A stretch of 64,000 bases of DNA, taken from the IMG/VR virus record IMGVR_UViG_3300033146_003395, positions 17,736-81,735 of that record, one strand, 5' to 3'. The stretch's first letter is position 1, and the number at the start of each line of letters is the position of its first letter. The translations under genes and the position numbers were made by a program. The DNA comes from a virus. Below, piece by piece: positions 33,188-41,019 of this stretch. The notes under the pieces are model-generated. The model was not told the origin of the DNA. It was given only the letters and a program-made list of their open reading frames with translations, and did no database searches.

Positions 33188-33540
33188 TTAAAGAATGGGA
33201 CCAATATCACCAGTATTTTTATACCCCTACAGATATTAATAATATCAAACCTGGTGATGTAATTTACAGAATCAAAATAAAAATGATGGACTATATTGAA
33301 GAGACTTATAGAGTCCTAGAAATTGATGAAAATGGTTTACATTCAAGAGCTATAATCTGTAATATGTTTGATGGTCCAGTGGAGAAAGTGGCCTTAGGCA
33401 TACTTCCAAGGTTTTATATAACGTACGAACAGATAGTTGAACATAATGTAAATCTAGCAAGGGATGGGTTTCCGTGGGATAGACCATACAATTTAATAGT
33501 AAAAGGGGACCAGTTAGAATTCCCTGAATATTATATATAA
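33184..33540 (+). CDS. Hypothetical protein ending in FPEYYI
   Basis: A 118-residue beta-rich protein with a KPGDVIYRIKIKMMD strand pattern near 20-35. The tag uses GAA and the next gene has its own SD (AAGGATTAAA). Confidence 0.7.
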   Translation: MIKEWDQYHQYFYTPTDINNIKPGDVIYRIKIKMMDYIEETYRVLEIDENGLHSRAIICNMFDGPVEKVALGILPRFYITYEQIVEHNVNLARDGFPWDRPYNLIVKGDQLEFPEYYI

Positions 33541-33548
33541 GGATTAAA

Positions 33549-33797
33549 ATGAAAACAGTAGATGTATTACTAGAAGACCAAGATTTTATGGATAAGTATT
33601 GTACAGCATCAATTAGTGCACATTTTTGGAAATCAGACCATAGAATAGTAATAAACAAACACCTAGTGGGAAAAGGTTTATTAAACTGTAGAATGATAAG
33701 TGTAAGACTTTTAGAAACACTAGATGGATATCAATTTGATTGGAAATTCGTTAAGCAAGAAATTAACCAGTTAGAATTCCCTGAATATTACGTATAA
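33549..33797 (+). CDS. Small hypothetical protein ending in FPEYYV
   Basis: An 82-residue protein. The last 12 residues (QLEFPEYYV region) and their DNA repeat the end of the preceding gene, suggesting a local duplication or gene conversion of the 3' end. Confidence 0.7.
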   Translation: MKTVDVLLEDQDFMDKYCTASISAHFWKSDHRIVINKHLVGKGLLNCRMISVRLLETLDGYQFDWKFVKQEINQLEFPEYYV

Positions 33798-33814
33798 ATA
33801 ACAAAAGGATTAAA

Positions 33815-33988
33815 ATGCAAGGATTAAGTATAGATGTTAAAGACATCGAAAAGTTAAGTGATGAGGAGATGGAGAAGTTATTTGAAGTCTTAGATATAGT
33901 AGAAGAAATTACAGTTACTAATGGTGCTACACCTGTTTCTAAATTATTGAGTGTAGAGTATTACAATATATTAATGGAGGGAATGTAA
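33815..33988 (+). CDS. Small acidic hypothetical protein
   Basis: A 57-residue helical acidic protein (MQGLSIDVKDIEKLSDEE...). SD AAAAGGATTAAA; the stop overlaps the next ATG (TAATG) and GGAGGGAAT at its end serves that gene. Confidence 0.6.
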   Translation: MQGLSIDVKDIEKLSDEEMEKLFEVLDIVEEITVTNGATPVSKLLSVEYYNILMEGM

Positions 33989-34257
33989 TGAAACAATTAC
34001 AACTAGATTTAAACATTGATTTAATCACAATGCAATGTAAACCAGATGATAACTTTGAGATTTATAGTTATATAGATTTTAATCGTAAAAAATTAGAAGT
34101 CTATGTTAATGATGAGCAACCAATTAAAATTAATATTGAGAAGCTTGCAAAAAAGCGTTTAAATATTAAGAATTTCTGGGATAAAGTTCAAGACGTAAAA
34201 TTCCAAGTGGATTTTACTAAAGAGGAATTCGCAGCAATTTATTATATAAAGGATTAA
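33988..34257 (+). CDS. Small hypothetical protein
   Basis: An 89-residue protein with strong SD (GGAGGGAATGTA). Alternating beta strands then a charged helix; no tag, no family recognised. Confidence 0.65.
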   Translation: MKQLQLDLNIDLITMQCKPDDNFEIYSYIDFNRKKLEVYVNDEQPIKINIEKLAKKRLNIKNFWDKVQDVKFQVDFTKEEFAAIYYIKD

Positions 34258-34259
34258 TA

Positions 34260-34571
34260 ATGGAAATAAGAATACAATATAGAACAAGTACGCATGAGGG
34301 TGATGACTTTTTTGATAGCACAGCCGAAGCGATTGAGTATCTAATGGGATTAGAGGCAGAAATAGAAGAAGAAATTGCAGCAGATGAAGAAGAATATATG
34401 ACAGAATCTGAAGAAGAAGAATTTGCGTGCTTACCAGATAGAGTAAGTGTTTCTAAAGTACAAAGAAGTTATAACAAAACTACTATAGAAGTTGAACTAG
34501 CAGAATATAAAGAAAACGGTTTTGAAATTACGTATGAAGGTAAAACGGGTTATACACTGGAGAGAAAATGA
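34260..34571 (+). CDS. Acidic hypothetical protein
   Basis: A 103-residue protein with a very acidic middle (runs of Glu around 40-63). Could be DNA-mimic-like in charge, but nothing specific supports that. Overlaps the next start by 4 bp. Confidence 0.7.
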   Translation: MEIRIQYRTSTHEGDDFFDSTAEAIEYLMGLEAEIEEEIAADEEEYMTESEEEEFACLPDRVSVSKVQRSYNKTTIEVELAEYKENGFEITYEGKTGYTLERK

Positions 34572-34939
34572 TTGTTAAAATCAGTACATACAAAAACCGA
34601 AAAGGCTTAGCGGAGCTTTTAATACCTGAACTTCCGTTTTATGTGCTGGATAAAGAGGAAGATGAGCCTAGTCATTATTTTAAAGCCGTTTCAATGTCTA
34701 AGAAATATTACTGGGATACACCTTATAAATTAGATAAGAATGGCCAGAATTTTCATAGCGGAAACTCTAAAAAACTTGCAGTCATGGCTGGACAAGAAAT
34801 TTACAAGACTGTAGAAGAAGTCCAGAATGCTTTAATTAAAAGAAAAGTAGAAACAGTAAAAGAATTGTTTCCAGAAATTTTATATCTTTATAATGATTAT
34901 ACAAAATTCATGGAAGAATACCCAGAGCATTTTCTATAA
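34568..34939 (+). CDS. Hypothetical protein ending in YPEHFL
   Basis: A 123-residue protein with a beta-rich first half and helical second half, ending in YPEHFL, a tag variant. Unknown function. Confidence 0.7.
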   Translation: MIVKISTYKNRKGLAELLIPELPFYVLDKEEDEPSHYFKAVSMSKKYYWDTPYKLDKNGQNFHSGNSKKLAVMAGQEIYKTVEEVQNALIKRKVETVKELFPEILYLYNDYTKFMEEYPEHFL

Positions 34940-34958
34940 ATAAACTAAAAGGAACACT

Positions 34959-35174
34959 ATGACATTTAAATCAATTTTTGAGAACAAGAAATCTGATGTA
35001 GATACTATATACGATTTTATAGAAAAAAGCGAAGATAACGAACAAAAGGTTTGGGATTATGTATCATACGAATTTGATATTTATTATAATGATGGAAATG
35101 ATATAGAAACACTAGATGATTTAATAGAGTTTTTATCTAAGAAACAACTAAAAGAATTAGCTGCTTCTATATAA
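34959..35174 (+). CDS. Small acidic hypothetical protein
   Basis: A 71-residue, Asp/Glu-rich helical protein, SD AAAAGGAACACT. It converges on and overlaps by 18 bp the minus-strand dehydrogenase gene. Confidence 0.65.
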   Translation: MTFKSIFENKKSDVDTIYDFIEKSEDNEQKVWDYVSYEFDIYYNDGNDIETLDDLIEFLSKKQLKELAASI

Positions 35175-35924
35175 GCTATCGTTATAGTCTATCATGAATT
35201 TCGTTAATTCATGACTTTTGATACTTTCAAAAGATGCTAAATCTTTTGGGAGACAAGCTCCATCAAATCCTCTAACTCCATCCATACCAACTTGAGTATT
35301 TTCACCTAGTGGAATATTCTCTAACATCTGAGCAAGCTTACGAGCATTACCCGTACGGTCTTGTACAAATTCCCAGAATAAAACTTTATAAGCCGAGTAG
35401 ATATTTCTGATGTATTTAAAATCTGATGCTAGCTCTTTAGTAGTACACTCAAATTCAATTTCTGCTGTATTTAATATAGTATCACTTTTATAAAACATTT
35501 TAGCTTTTCTGATAAAATCTATATCTCCACCTAACACAATATAATCCTGTAAAGCGAAATCATTAACTGCTGTATTCGCATTCAAGAATTCTGGATTATA
35601 TACGAAATTAAAATTTGGGGGAATTGCCTCTTTTGGTAAAGTACTTTTAATTAATACTAATCCATTAAAATCTTTTATATCTTTATATACAGATAAGAAT
35701 TGCGATATATTACAACTACCGTCTGAATTTTCTGGTGTTCCCACACAAACTATTATAGTTTTTATTCTACTTCCACCGAATCCTTCTTTTTCTGCAATTA
35801 AATCTTGGAATCTTTCATCTTTAGTTGTAGTACCTCTTTTAGGGTCGACTATTATTACTTCATCATGTTTAATTACACTGTGAACAGCTTGACCCACAAA
35901 CCCATATCCAATTATAGCTATCAT
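35157..35924 (-). CDS. UDP-glucose/GDP-mannose dehydrogenase family protein (short)
   Basis: A 255-residue NAD-dependent sugar-nucleotide dehydrogenase. Visible: GYGFVG dinucleotide motif (6-11), VCVGTPENSDGS (59-70), KSTLP (93-97), NPEFL (110-114), the ELASDFKYIRN helix (K170, N174) and the catalytic Cys224 in GFDGACLPKD. Usual family members have about 390-450 residues; the C-terminal UDP-binding domain is absent, so activity is uncertain. It overlaps the deacetylase-like gene in front by 4 bp. With the epimerase/decarboxylase-like gene at 40002 it could supply UDP-glucuronate or UDP-xylose for phage or host glycans. Confidence 0.85.
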   Translation of the reverse strand: MIAIIGYGFVGQAVHSVIKHDEVIIVDPKRGTTTKDERFQDLIAEKEGFGGSRIKTIIVCVGTPENSDGSCNISQFLSVYKDIKDFNGLVLIKSTLPKEAIPPNFNFVYNPEFLNANTAVNDFALQDYIVLGGDIDFIRKAKMFYKSDTILNTAEIEFECTTKELASDFKYIRNIYSAYKVLFWEFVQDRTGNARKLAQMLENIPLGENTQVGMDGVRGFDGACLPKDLASFESIKSHELTKFMIDYNDSLYRSS

Positions 35925-36472
35925 ATTAAATCCTCTATTGCTTTTCTAGAGCCATCATAAATTTTAGTGACTCCATTTTTCTTAACTATCCCTCTTTGAA
36001 TCTCACACATATAATTGTATGGCTCACAAAAATCTTTAATCTTTATATTATGCTTTTTGAATTCGCTGAACATTTTTTTACAGTCTTGATTAATTAGAGT
36101 AAATCTTTCTCTGAGTCCTTTAGTTTCCCAAAGTTTCAGATGATTATGACCGTGCCCACCAATGAAGCAGAAAGGAGAATTTTGTATTTCTTTAATTTCA
36201 GTCCAACTCATATAATCACTATAGTCGCCTGTAAAAGCATTGATATGAGCATCAGAGCATTTAATAAATTCTTCAGAAGCTTGTACTGTTTCTGGTCTGA
36301 TAATTGCAGTAGAAATAAAAAATATTTTTATTGTACTGAGAGTTTTCAAGAATTCTAGGGCTCTATACTGGCTCACTAGCCCATCATCGAAGCTGAGGAT
36401 AAAATTTTCTAAGGTATCTTTCATATCGTAGAATTTATCGTCCCACTCATGTATCATTAAAACTTGTTTCAT
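35921..36472 (-). CDS. Polysaccharide-deacetylase-like protein (NodB fold)
   Basis: A 183-residue protein with LSFDDGLVSQY (about 27-37), the two Asp expected in deacetylases, and GGHGHNHLKL (about 114-123), the zinc-binding H-x3-H motif. A later EPYNY replaces the usual RPPYG. It may remove acyl groups from surface glycans, or hydrolyse another C-N bond. First gene of a two-gene minus operon. The -10 TATAAT lies only 5 bp before the ATG, with no SD. Confidence 0.65.
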   Translation of the reverse strand: MKQVLMIHEWDDKFYDMKDTLENFILSFDDGLVSQYRALEFLKTLSTIKIFFISTAIIRPETVQASEEFIKCSDAHINAFTGDYSDYMSWTEIKEIQNSPFCFIGGHGHNHLKLWETKGLRERFTLINQDCKKMFSEFKKHNIKIKDFCEPYNYMCEIQRGIVKKNGVTKIYDGSRKAIEDLI

Positions 36473-36477
36473 ATACT

Positions 36478-36483
36478 ATTATA
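36478..36483 (-). promoter_or_regulatory. -10 element implying a leaderless transcript
   Basis: Minus strand TTATAATAGTATATG: TATAAT ends 5 bp before the deacetylase start codon, so transcription would begin at or next to the AUG. No SD is visible. The epimerase gene at 40904 has the same layout. Confidence 0.5.
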
Positions 36484-36541
36484 ACTAATTAAGATTAAAC
36501 TAGTATTAAAATATATTAAATTCTTTTCAAATTTAAGCTCG

Positions 36542-36565
36542 GTTTAATGTTAAACATGGTATAAT
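36542..36565 (+). promoter_or_regulatory. Early/middle promoter with upstream inverted repeat
   Basis: GTTTAA-TG-TTAAAC at 36542-36555, spacer ATGG, extended -10 to 36565. Drives the peptide genes and small genes from 36587. Confidence 0.85.
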
Positions 36566-36586
36566 ATAGTATATAAAGGATAAAAC

Positions 36587-36670
36587 ATGAAATTAACAGC
36601 ATTACAAATAGCAATGCAAATGCCTCGCCGTAGAGGTGATGTATCAGAATCAGGTCGTGATGGTAACTAA
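36587..36670 (+). CDS. 27-residue basic peptide
   Basis: ATG 36587 has a good SD (AAAGGATAAAAC) right after a strong promoter. The product has 27 residues, with a hydrophobic/Met-rich first half (LTALQIAMQMP) and a basic RRRGDVSESGRDG end. Too short for any family; may be a functional peptide or a leader peptide. Confidence 0.45.
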   Translation: MKLTALQIAMQMPRRRGDVSESGRDGN

Positions 36671-36713
36671 GTTTATCATCTTAATAAAAACTAAAATAAA
36701 AGAAGGAGTTCTT

Positions 36714-36788
36714 ATGAACTACATTTACAACAAAGCATTAACACTAGCACTATTTTTAAGTTACTTAGGTTATACTTACTTTCAGTAA
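36714..36788 (+). CDS. 24-residue membrane peptide
   Basis: ATG 36714 follows AGAAGGAGTTCTT, an excellent SD. The product has a single hydrophobic segment (LTLALFLSYLGYTYF), so it is probably a one-span membrane peptide. The next gene starts 8 bp later. Confidence 0.45.
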   Translation: MNYIYNKALTLALFLSYLGYTYFQ

Positions 36789-36796
36789 GAGATAAA

Positions 36797-37021
36797 ATGG
36801 ATATTAAAAACAACCGAGTTTATCGCTTAGAAATAGGTGATAATGAAACATTGGTATATACAGTTAAACAAGTAGCAGAAACCTTATGGGATTGTCAGAT
36901 ACTTGAAACTGGCAATAATATGTATCTGAATAAAGGTGAAATAGGTCGATTTGATATTGGGTGGTTCGCTGAAGAATTAGGTACTAAAGCAGAATATGAG
37001 GAGTATTTCGTATTTTTATAA
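36797..37021 (+). CDS. Small hypothetical protein with run-on tag EEYFVFL
   Basis: A 74-residue protein, beta-rich. It ends EEYFVFL: the PEYFV-type end followed by two further residues, just before a homing endonuclease gene. This suggests that insertion of the endonuclease displaced the original stop. Confidence 0.65.
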   Translation: MDIKNNRVYRLEIGDNETLVYTVKQVAETLWDCQILETGNNMYLNKGEIGRFDIGWFAEELGTKAEYEEYFVFL

Positions 37022-37040
37022 ATATATTATAAGGATAAAA

Positions 37041-37931
37041 ATGCCTAAGAAGAAAACGCAAGAAGATTATTTATTAGAATTAATTAATAAGTCAATATAT
37101 ATAATTCCATTAGAGACATATATTAACTTTAATACAAAGATTTTACATAAATGTATATGCGGAAATGAATGGGAAGTTATGCCTAAGTTAATATTAAGAG
37201 GTGTTTTATGTGGGTGTAAAGGTACGGCTAAACCAAATACTAATAATTGGTATTTAAATAAGCTTATAAAAAACAAAATAACTGTTATTCCATTAGAGGC
37301 GTATATTAACTCTAATACAAAGATTTTACATAAATGTATATGTGGAAATAAGTGGTTTATTACCCCAAACGATATAATAAAAGGGGTAAAGTGTGGGTGT
37401 ATTAATGGTTTATCCCAAATTAAATCAAACAAATGGTATCTAGAAAAATTAGAAGAAAAAGATATAAAAGTAATACCATTAGAACCTTATATTAAATCAA
37501 GGACTAAAATTTTACATAAGTGTTACTGTAATAATGAATGGTTAGGTAGACCAATGGATGTGCTAAAAGGAATGGGCTGTGGATGTAAACGTAACTATTC
37601 TTTAAGAGGTGTAGAATTTTATAGAGGTAAGAAAACAATCTTATATTATATAAAAATTAAAGGATTGAATAACGAAGATTTATATAAAATCGGTGTTACT
37701 TTATATAAAGAATCAATAGAAAAAAGTTTAAAGAAAAGATTCTATAGACAAGAATATGAGATTATACAGACTGATATTTTCAAAGATGGTAGCGAAGCGT
37801 TCACATTAGAACAACAGATATTAGAATTTAACAGAGAATACAGATATTTAGGCGAGAAAGTTCTTAAATCTGGAAATACTGAATTATTTATTAAGGATAT
37901 AACGTATGAAAAAAGTACCCAAAAAAACTGA
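37041..37931 (+). CDS. Homing-endonuclease-like protein with zinc repeats and GIY-YIG-type domain
   Basis: A 296-residue protein with three ILHKCxCxNEW...CGC zinc repeats (about 35-70, 95-130, 160-190) and the same C-terminal GIY-YIG-like domain as the genes at 19057 and 28761. ATG 37041 is chosen because AAGGATAAAA lies in front; an upstream in-frame ATG is inside the previous gene. It overlaps the next gene start by 26 bp. Long DNA identity with 19057 points to recent copying or gene conversion. Confidence 0.8.
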   Translation: MPKKKTQEDYLLELINKSIYIIPLETYINFNTKILHKCICGNEWEVMPKLILRGVLCGCKGTAKPNTNNWYLNKLIKNKITVIPLEAYINSNTKILHKCICGNKWFITPNDIIKGVKCGCINGLSQIKSNKWYLEKLEEKDIKVIPLEPYIKSRTKILHKCYCNNEWLGRPMDVLKGMGCGCKRNYSLRGVEFYRGKKTILYYIKIKGLNNEDLYKIGVTLYKESIEKSLKKRFYRQEYEIIQTDIFKDGSEAFTLEQQILEFNREYRYLGEKVLKSGNTELFIKDITYEKSTQKN

Positions 37932-38142
37932 TTTTGTTCTAGCTGCCAATAAAGAAGTATATCTTTATTGGGGTGGTGTAGCAGGCGGAGAAGCAATTAT
38001 CGTAAAAGATAGAAATCAGTTCACTACACAAATGGCTAATAAATATATTGTAGCTACTTGCACTGTTCAAGATGTACAAAACCACGGCTATGATTCAGCT
38101 AATGAATATTTCTCAGAACAATATCCCGAGATGTTTGTATGA
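37906..38142 (+). CDS. Small hypothetical protein ending in YPEMFV
   Basis: A 78-residue protein starting inside the 3' end of the endonuclease gene and ending in a tag variant that overlaps the next ATG. Unknown function. Confidence 0.65.
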   Translation: MKKVPKKTDFVLAANKEVYLYWGGVAGGEAIIVKDRNQFTTQMANKYIVATCTVQDVQNHGYDSANEYFSEQYPEMFV

Positions 38143-38474
38143 AAATAAATTCAGAAATTAACACAGGTAAATTATTTGTCTTAAAATCTAAAGAATATTG
38201 CACCAATAATAATTATCTTTTTGATGAAGACAATGATTGTTTCCTTAACAAAGAAGAACATCTATTTTGGTTTAATAGTACAATAGATGAAATTTGTCAA
38301 GTAGGATTTATTGATGTTAATTGTTATGGGAAAATCGTTGAGGTTTTTAACGTAGTTACCGGAGACCAAATAAATTTGTGTTACCGTGTAAATAATGCAG
38401 CTGATTATTCAATAATTGATGATTGGATGGGAAAATATGTTGACCCAGAAAAAGAACCGGAGTATTTTGTATGA
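38139..38474 (+). CDS. Hypothetical protein ending in EPEYFV
   Basis: A 111-residue acidic protein between two ATGA junctions, with the SD supplied by the preceding tag. No family recognised. Confidence 0.7.
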   Translation: MKINSEINTGKLFVLKSKEYCTNNNYLFDEDNDCFLNKEEHLFWFNSTIDEICQVGFIDVNCYGKIVEVFNVVTGDQINLCYRVNNAADYSIIDDWMGKYVDPEKEPEYFV

Positions 38475-38686
38475 CAAATTTTCAAAAGAAAATAATTGGT
38501 GCAATTTTTTATAAAAGACCTGCAAAAAGAGGAAACTTATTAGTAAGTTATATGGCTGAGCATGAGAAATATTATGAATGTCTCTATGCTACAGGTGCGA
38601 CTTATCTTATAGAAAAAGATGACGTGATATGGGTTGGAGAATCTGAAGAACAATTTAAAGATGAGCACCCGGAGTATTTTGTATGA
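38471..38686 (+). CDS. Small hypothetical protein ending in HPEYFV (paralog of next gene)
   Basis: A 71-residue protein. It aligns end to end with the next gene (shared IGAIFYKR, HYEC/YYEC, IEKD-V-WVG-S-EQF), so the two arose by tandem duplication. Confidence 0.7.
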   Translation: MTNFQKKIIGAIFYKRPAKRGNLLVSYMAEHEKYYECLYATGATYLIEKDDVIWVGESEEQFKDEHPEYFV

Positions 38687-38895
38687 AAACAGATTTTATG
38701 ACAATAGGGTATATCTTTTATAAGAGGACAAATGATAGAGGCACAAGGTTATCAAAATATATTAATGAATTTGAAAAACATTATGAATGTGCTTTTATAA
38801 CTGGTGGAAGTTATATGATTGAAAAAGATACTGTTCTATGGGTTGGAAAATCTGTAGAACAATTCGAAGAAGAAAATGCAGAGTACCTAATATGA
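38683..38895 (+). CDS. Small hypothetical protein ending in NAEYLI (paralog of previous gene)
   Basis: A 70-residue duplicate of the previous gene with a diverged tag (AEYLI) that still keeps the GAG codon and ATGA overlap. Confidence 0.7.
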   Translation: MKTDFMTIGYIFYKRTNDRGTRLSKYINEFEKHYECAFITGGSYMIEKDTVLWVGKSVEQFEEENAEYLI

Positions 38896-39128
38896 AATTA
38901 ACTAGAATGAAAAAAGTTGAAGATATTTACGAAAAAGATTATTGTCTTGTTAACGATGAGTTATTTTGTGTTACTAGTGTTTATTCAGGATTTAATAACA
39001 CTATAATTATGGCTTATAATGAAGAATCTCATAAATATCAGCCATCGCTTTCTGAGGTTCAATATAACTTTGGACCAGGAACTAGTTTTGAAGATATTAA
39101 AAGAGTATTTGCGGAGTATTTTGTATGA
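38892..39128 (+). CDS. Small hypothetical protein ending in FAEYFV
   Basis: A 78-residue protein. ATG 38892, in the ATGA overlap and 8 bp after AGAG, is preferred to an in-frame ATG 54 bp earlier inside the previous gene. Unknown function. Confidence 0.65.
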   Translation: MKLTRMKKVEDIYEKDYCLVNDELFCVTSVYSGFNNTIIMAYNEESHKYQPSLSEVQYNFGPGTSFEDIKRVFAEYFV

Positions 39129-39370
39129 AAACAGATAAAGGTCAAAATTTCTATGCCTTAGAGTACAATGATACTGAGTGGATGACACAAAACGGTTTGG
39201 TATTAGAAATTAAAGATATGGACAAAATGCATGTGTTTAATAGTGTAAGGTTACTGCAAAGACGTAACAAAATTTTAGAACAAAGTGGGGAAGAACTCTA
39301 CAAAATTCCTAGGTTATTAATAGCTTCTTACGAAAAATTTGAAGATGAGATGCCGGAGTATTTTGTATGA
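39125..39370 (+). CDS. Small hypothetical protein ending in MPEYFV
   Basis: An 81-residue protein with mixed beta strands and a basic helix (SVRLLQRRNKILEQ). Coupled on both sides. Unknown function. Confidence 0.7.
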   Translation: MKTDKGQNFYALEYNDTEWMTQNGLVLEIKDMDKMHVFNSVRLLQRRNKILEQSGEELYKIPRLLIASYEKFEDEMPEYFV

Positions 39371-39630
39371 TTAAATTTGGGGTAGGTGATACTGTAATCT
39401 ACAAATATAGGGATACATTAATCCTTGCGAAGATCAAAGAAGAAAAAGAATGGCAAGATTCTTTATGTGCATACGATACAGAAGTTATTTGTGGTAATCA
39501 AGATATTTATGGGGAACATTGGGAAATAGCTAAAGTTATTGAGAGGGGTAATGTCGAAGTATTAGCTGTTGTAAACACTGAATTTGATTATCATACTTGG
39601 ATTCAAGACAACCCAGAGTATTTTATATAA
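39367..39630 (+). CDS. Small hypothetical protein ending in NPEYFI
   Basis: An 87-residue protein starting KFGVGDTVIYKYRDTLILAKI, an SH3/KOW-like beta pattern. Last of this tagged run; the next gene starts 31 bp after the stop. Confidence 0.7.
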   Translation: MIKFGVGDTVIYKYRDTLILAKIKEEKEWQDSLCAYDTEVICGNQDIYGEHWEIAKVIERGNVEVLAVVNTEFDYHTWIQDNPEYFI

Positions 39631-39661
39631 ATATACCAAATATATAATACAAAGGTATAAT

Positions 39662-40021
39662 GTGATAAAATATAGTGATTTAAATCAAAAACAAAAAGAC
39701 AGAATTACCAATGGATGTGGCACTAAAGGCGGATGGATTAAACCACCAAATTTTATTTTCAAAGCATCTTGTAATCAACACGATTTTTATTACTGGAGAG
39801 GTGTAACCGAGCACCAAAGAGAAATAGCGGATACTTCATTTTACAAATACATGAAACTTGATATTAAAAATGCTAATTATGGGTTCTTAAAAAGAAGTTG
39901 GTACAGTACTTGGGCTTTTAGTTATTATAAAGCAGTAAGAATATTTGGTAAGAAAGCTTTCAATTTTGAAAGAGAAATGACTCAGGCAGATTTACAAATT
40001 ATTACTCAAACATACTCATAA
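39662..40021 (+). CDS. Phospholipase-A2-like phage protein (GTG start)
   Basis: A 119-residue protein with NGCGTKGGWIKPPNFIF (about 17-33) and ASCNQHDFYYWRG (about 35-47), which resembles the C-x-x-H-D active-site and calcium region of small phospholipase A2-like proteins of phages. GTG 39662 follows AAAGGTATAAT; no upstream ATG is free of the previous gene. Its 3' end overlaps the epimerase gene by 20 bp. The family call is tentative; membrane-lipid hydrolysis is inferred. Confidence 0.5.
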   Translation: MIKYSDLNQKQKDRITNGCGTKGGWIKPPNFIFKASCNQHDFYYWRGVTEHQREIADTSFYKYMKLDIKNANYGFLKRSWYSTWAFSYYKAVRIFGKKAFNFEREMTQADLQIITQTYS

Positions 40022-40904
40022 TTAGTTTCTCAAGTCCATATTTAGGCTCGTAGATTGTTCGCATCTTAGAGATATCTGGAATCCTAGAAGTAATCTCAGC
40101 ATTAGTTCTAGCATCTGGAATACTTACAATCCTATGAAAATCCCCTGATACTTTTCCAACTAATGAAGCCAATTCATTCATAGTAATTGTATTATTATCA
40201 TTACCTATATTAAGTATTTCGCCATTCATTTCTGTTATAAGTAATTCTAATACATTTACAGCATCTCTAATATCACAGAAACTTCTTACTTGTTCCCCTG
40301 ACCCATATACTTCTATATCTTCTTGTGTTTTTGCAGCCATAACAAATCTAGGTAAAACCATACCATAATTTGGAAGTTGCCCAGGCCCAGTAACATTAAA
40401 AAATCTTACAACTGTAAAAGGGAATGTATAAGTTTTAATTAAGAATTCACTCATAAGTTTCTGACAAGCATACCCCCATCTCATTTGGTCCGGTGCACCT
40501 ATTGTAAGCATATCTGTTTCTTTCATGGGAGTATCACTTGAGCCATATACCTCACTTGTTGAAGCATAAATTACTTTAGGCTGGTGCTTCTCAAATAATG
40601 GAAACAAGTTGTTATTAATATTGAAAGAATTTTGCAGTGTTTCATTAGGGTTTTCACCAATTAAATCTACACCTATACTTGAAGCAAAGTGATAAACTAT
40701 ATCAGCTTTTGCTACTATGGTTTCAATCATAACATTATCTGTTAAGTCTCCTAAATCTATATTATACACATCTTTTGTATTTTCTTCGTTTGAAGTTTTA
40801 AAATTATCTATGCGATAAACGTTATGTGTTTCTTTAAGTTGATTGTACAAGTGTGTGCCAATAAAACCCGCACCACCCGTGATAATTATATTAAGTTTTT
40901 TCAT
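40002..40904 (-). CDS. NAD-dependent sugar epimerase/dehydratase (UDP-glucuronate decarboxylase-like)
   Basis: A 300-residue short-chain dehydrogenase. It has GGAGFIG (10-16), ASTSEVYG (114-121), the Y145-x3-K149 catalytic pair, VVRFFNVTGPGQ and a VLPRFV...EVYGSGEQVRSFCDIRDAV region typical of UDP-sugar decarboxylases and 4,6-dehydratases. With the dehydrogenase at 35157 it could make a UDP-xylose-type sugar. Substrate cannot be fixed from sequence. It has two possible promoters: a late promoter at 41009 and a -10 box 5 bp before its ATG. Confidence 0.8.
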   Translation of the reverse strand: MKKLNIIITGGAGFIGTHLYNQLKETHNVYRIDNFKTSNEENTKDVYNIDLGDLTDNVMIETIVAKADIVYHFASSIGVDLIGENPNETLQNSFNINNNLFPLFEKHQPKVIYASTSEVYGSSDTPMKETDMLTIGAPDQMRWGYACQKLMSEFLIKTYTFPFTVVRFFNVTGPGQLPNYGMVLPRFVMAAKTQEDIEVYGSGEQVRSFCDIRDAVNVLELLITEMNGEILNIGNDNNTITMNELASLVGKVSGDFHRIVSIPDARTNAEITSRIPDISKMRTIYEPKYGLEKLIMSMFE

Positions 40905-40909
40905 ATTTT

Positions 40910-40915
40910 ATTATA
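40910..40915 (-). promoter_or_regulatory. -10 element implying a leaderless transcript
   Basis: Minus strand GTTATAATAAAATATG: TATAAT ends 5 bp before the epimerase ATG, with no SD. Same arrangement as at 36478. Confidence 0.5.
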
Positions 40916-40945
40916 ACGTATTATTATTAAATGAAGATTAAAGAA

Positions 40946-41016
40946 GTGAGCAGCCTGTCTATATAGACTTTAGGAAAAAGTAGGAGATAACGTATAAACT
41001 GCTCATGATATTTATA
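40946..41016 (-). promoter_or_regulatory. Late promoter and structured leader E6
   Basis: Minus-strand TATAAATA at 41009-41016, overlapping the end of the endonuclease gene region, is followed directly by a leader with outer stem TGAGCAG/CTGCTCA. It encloses GTCTATATAGAC, a self-complementary hairpin, and CCT/AGG. It differs in sequence from the E1-E5 elements but shares the plan of a late promoter followed at once by a closing stem. It leads to the epimerase gene. Confidence 0.5.
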
Positions 41017-41019
41017 AAA

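Noticed and set aside
39584-39661. Upstream in-frame ATG for the phospholipase-like gene
   Set aside because: It would place 26 residues inside the tagged gene that ends at 39630 without an SD; GTG 39662 has an SD-like AAAGG at a proper distance.
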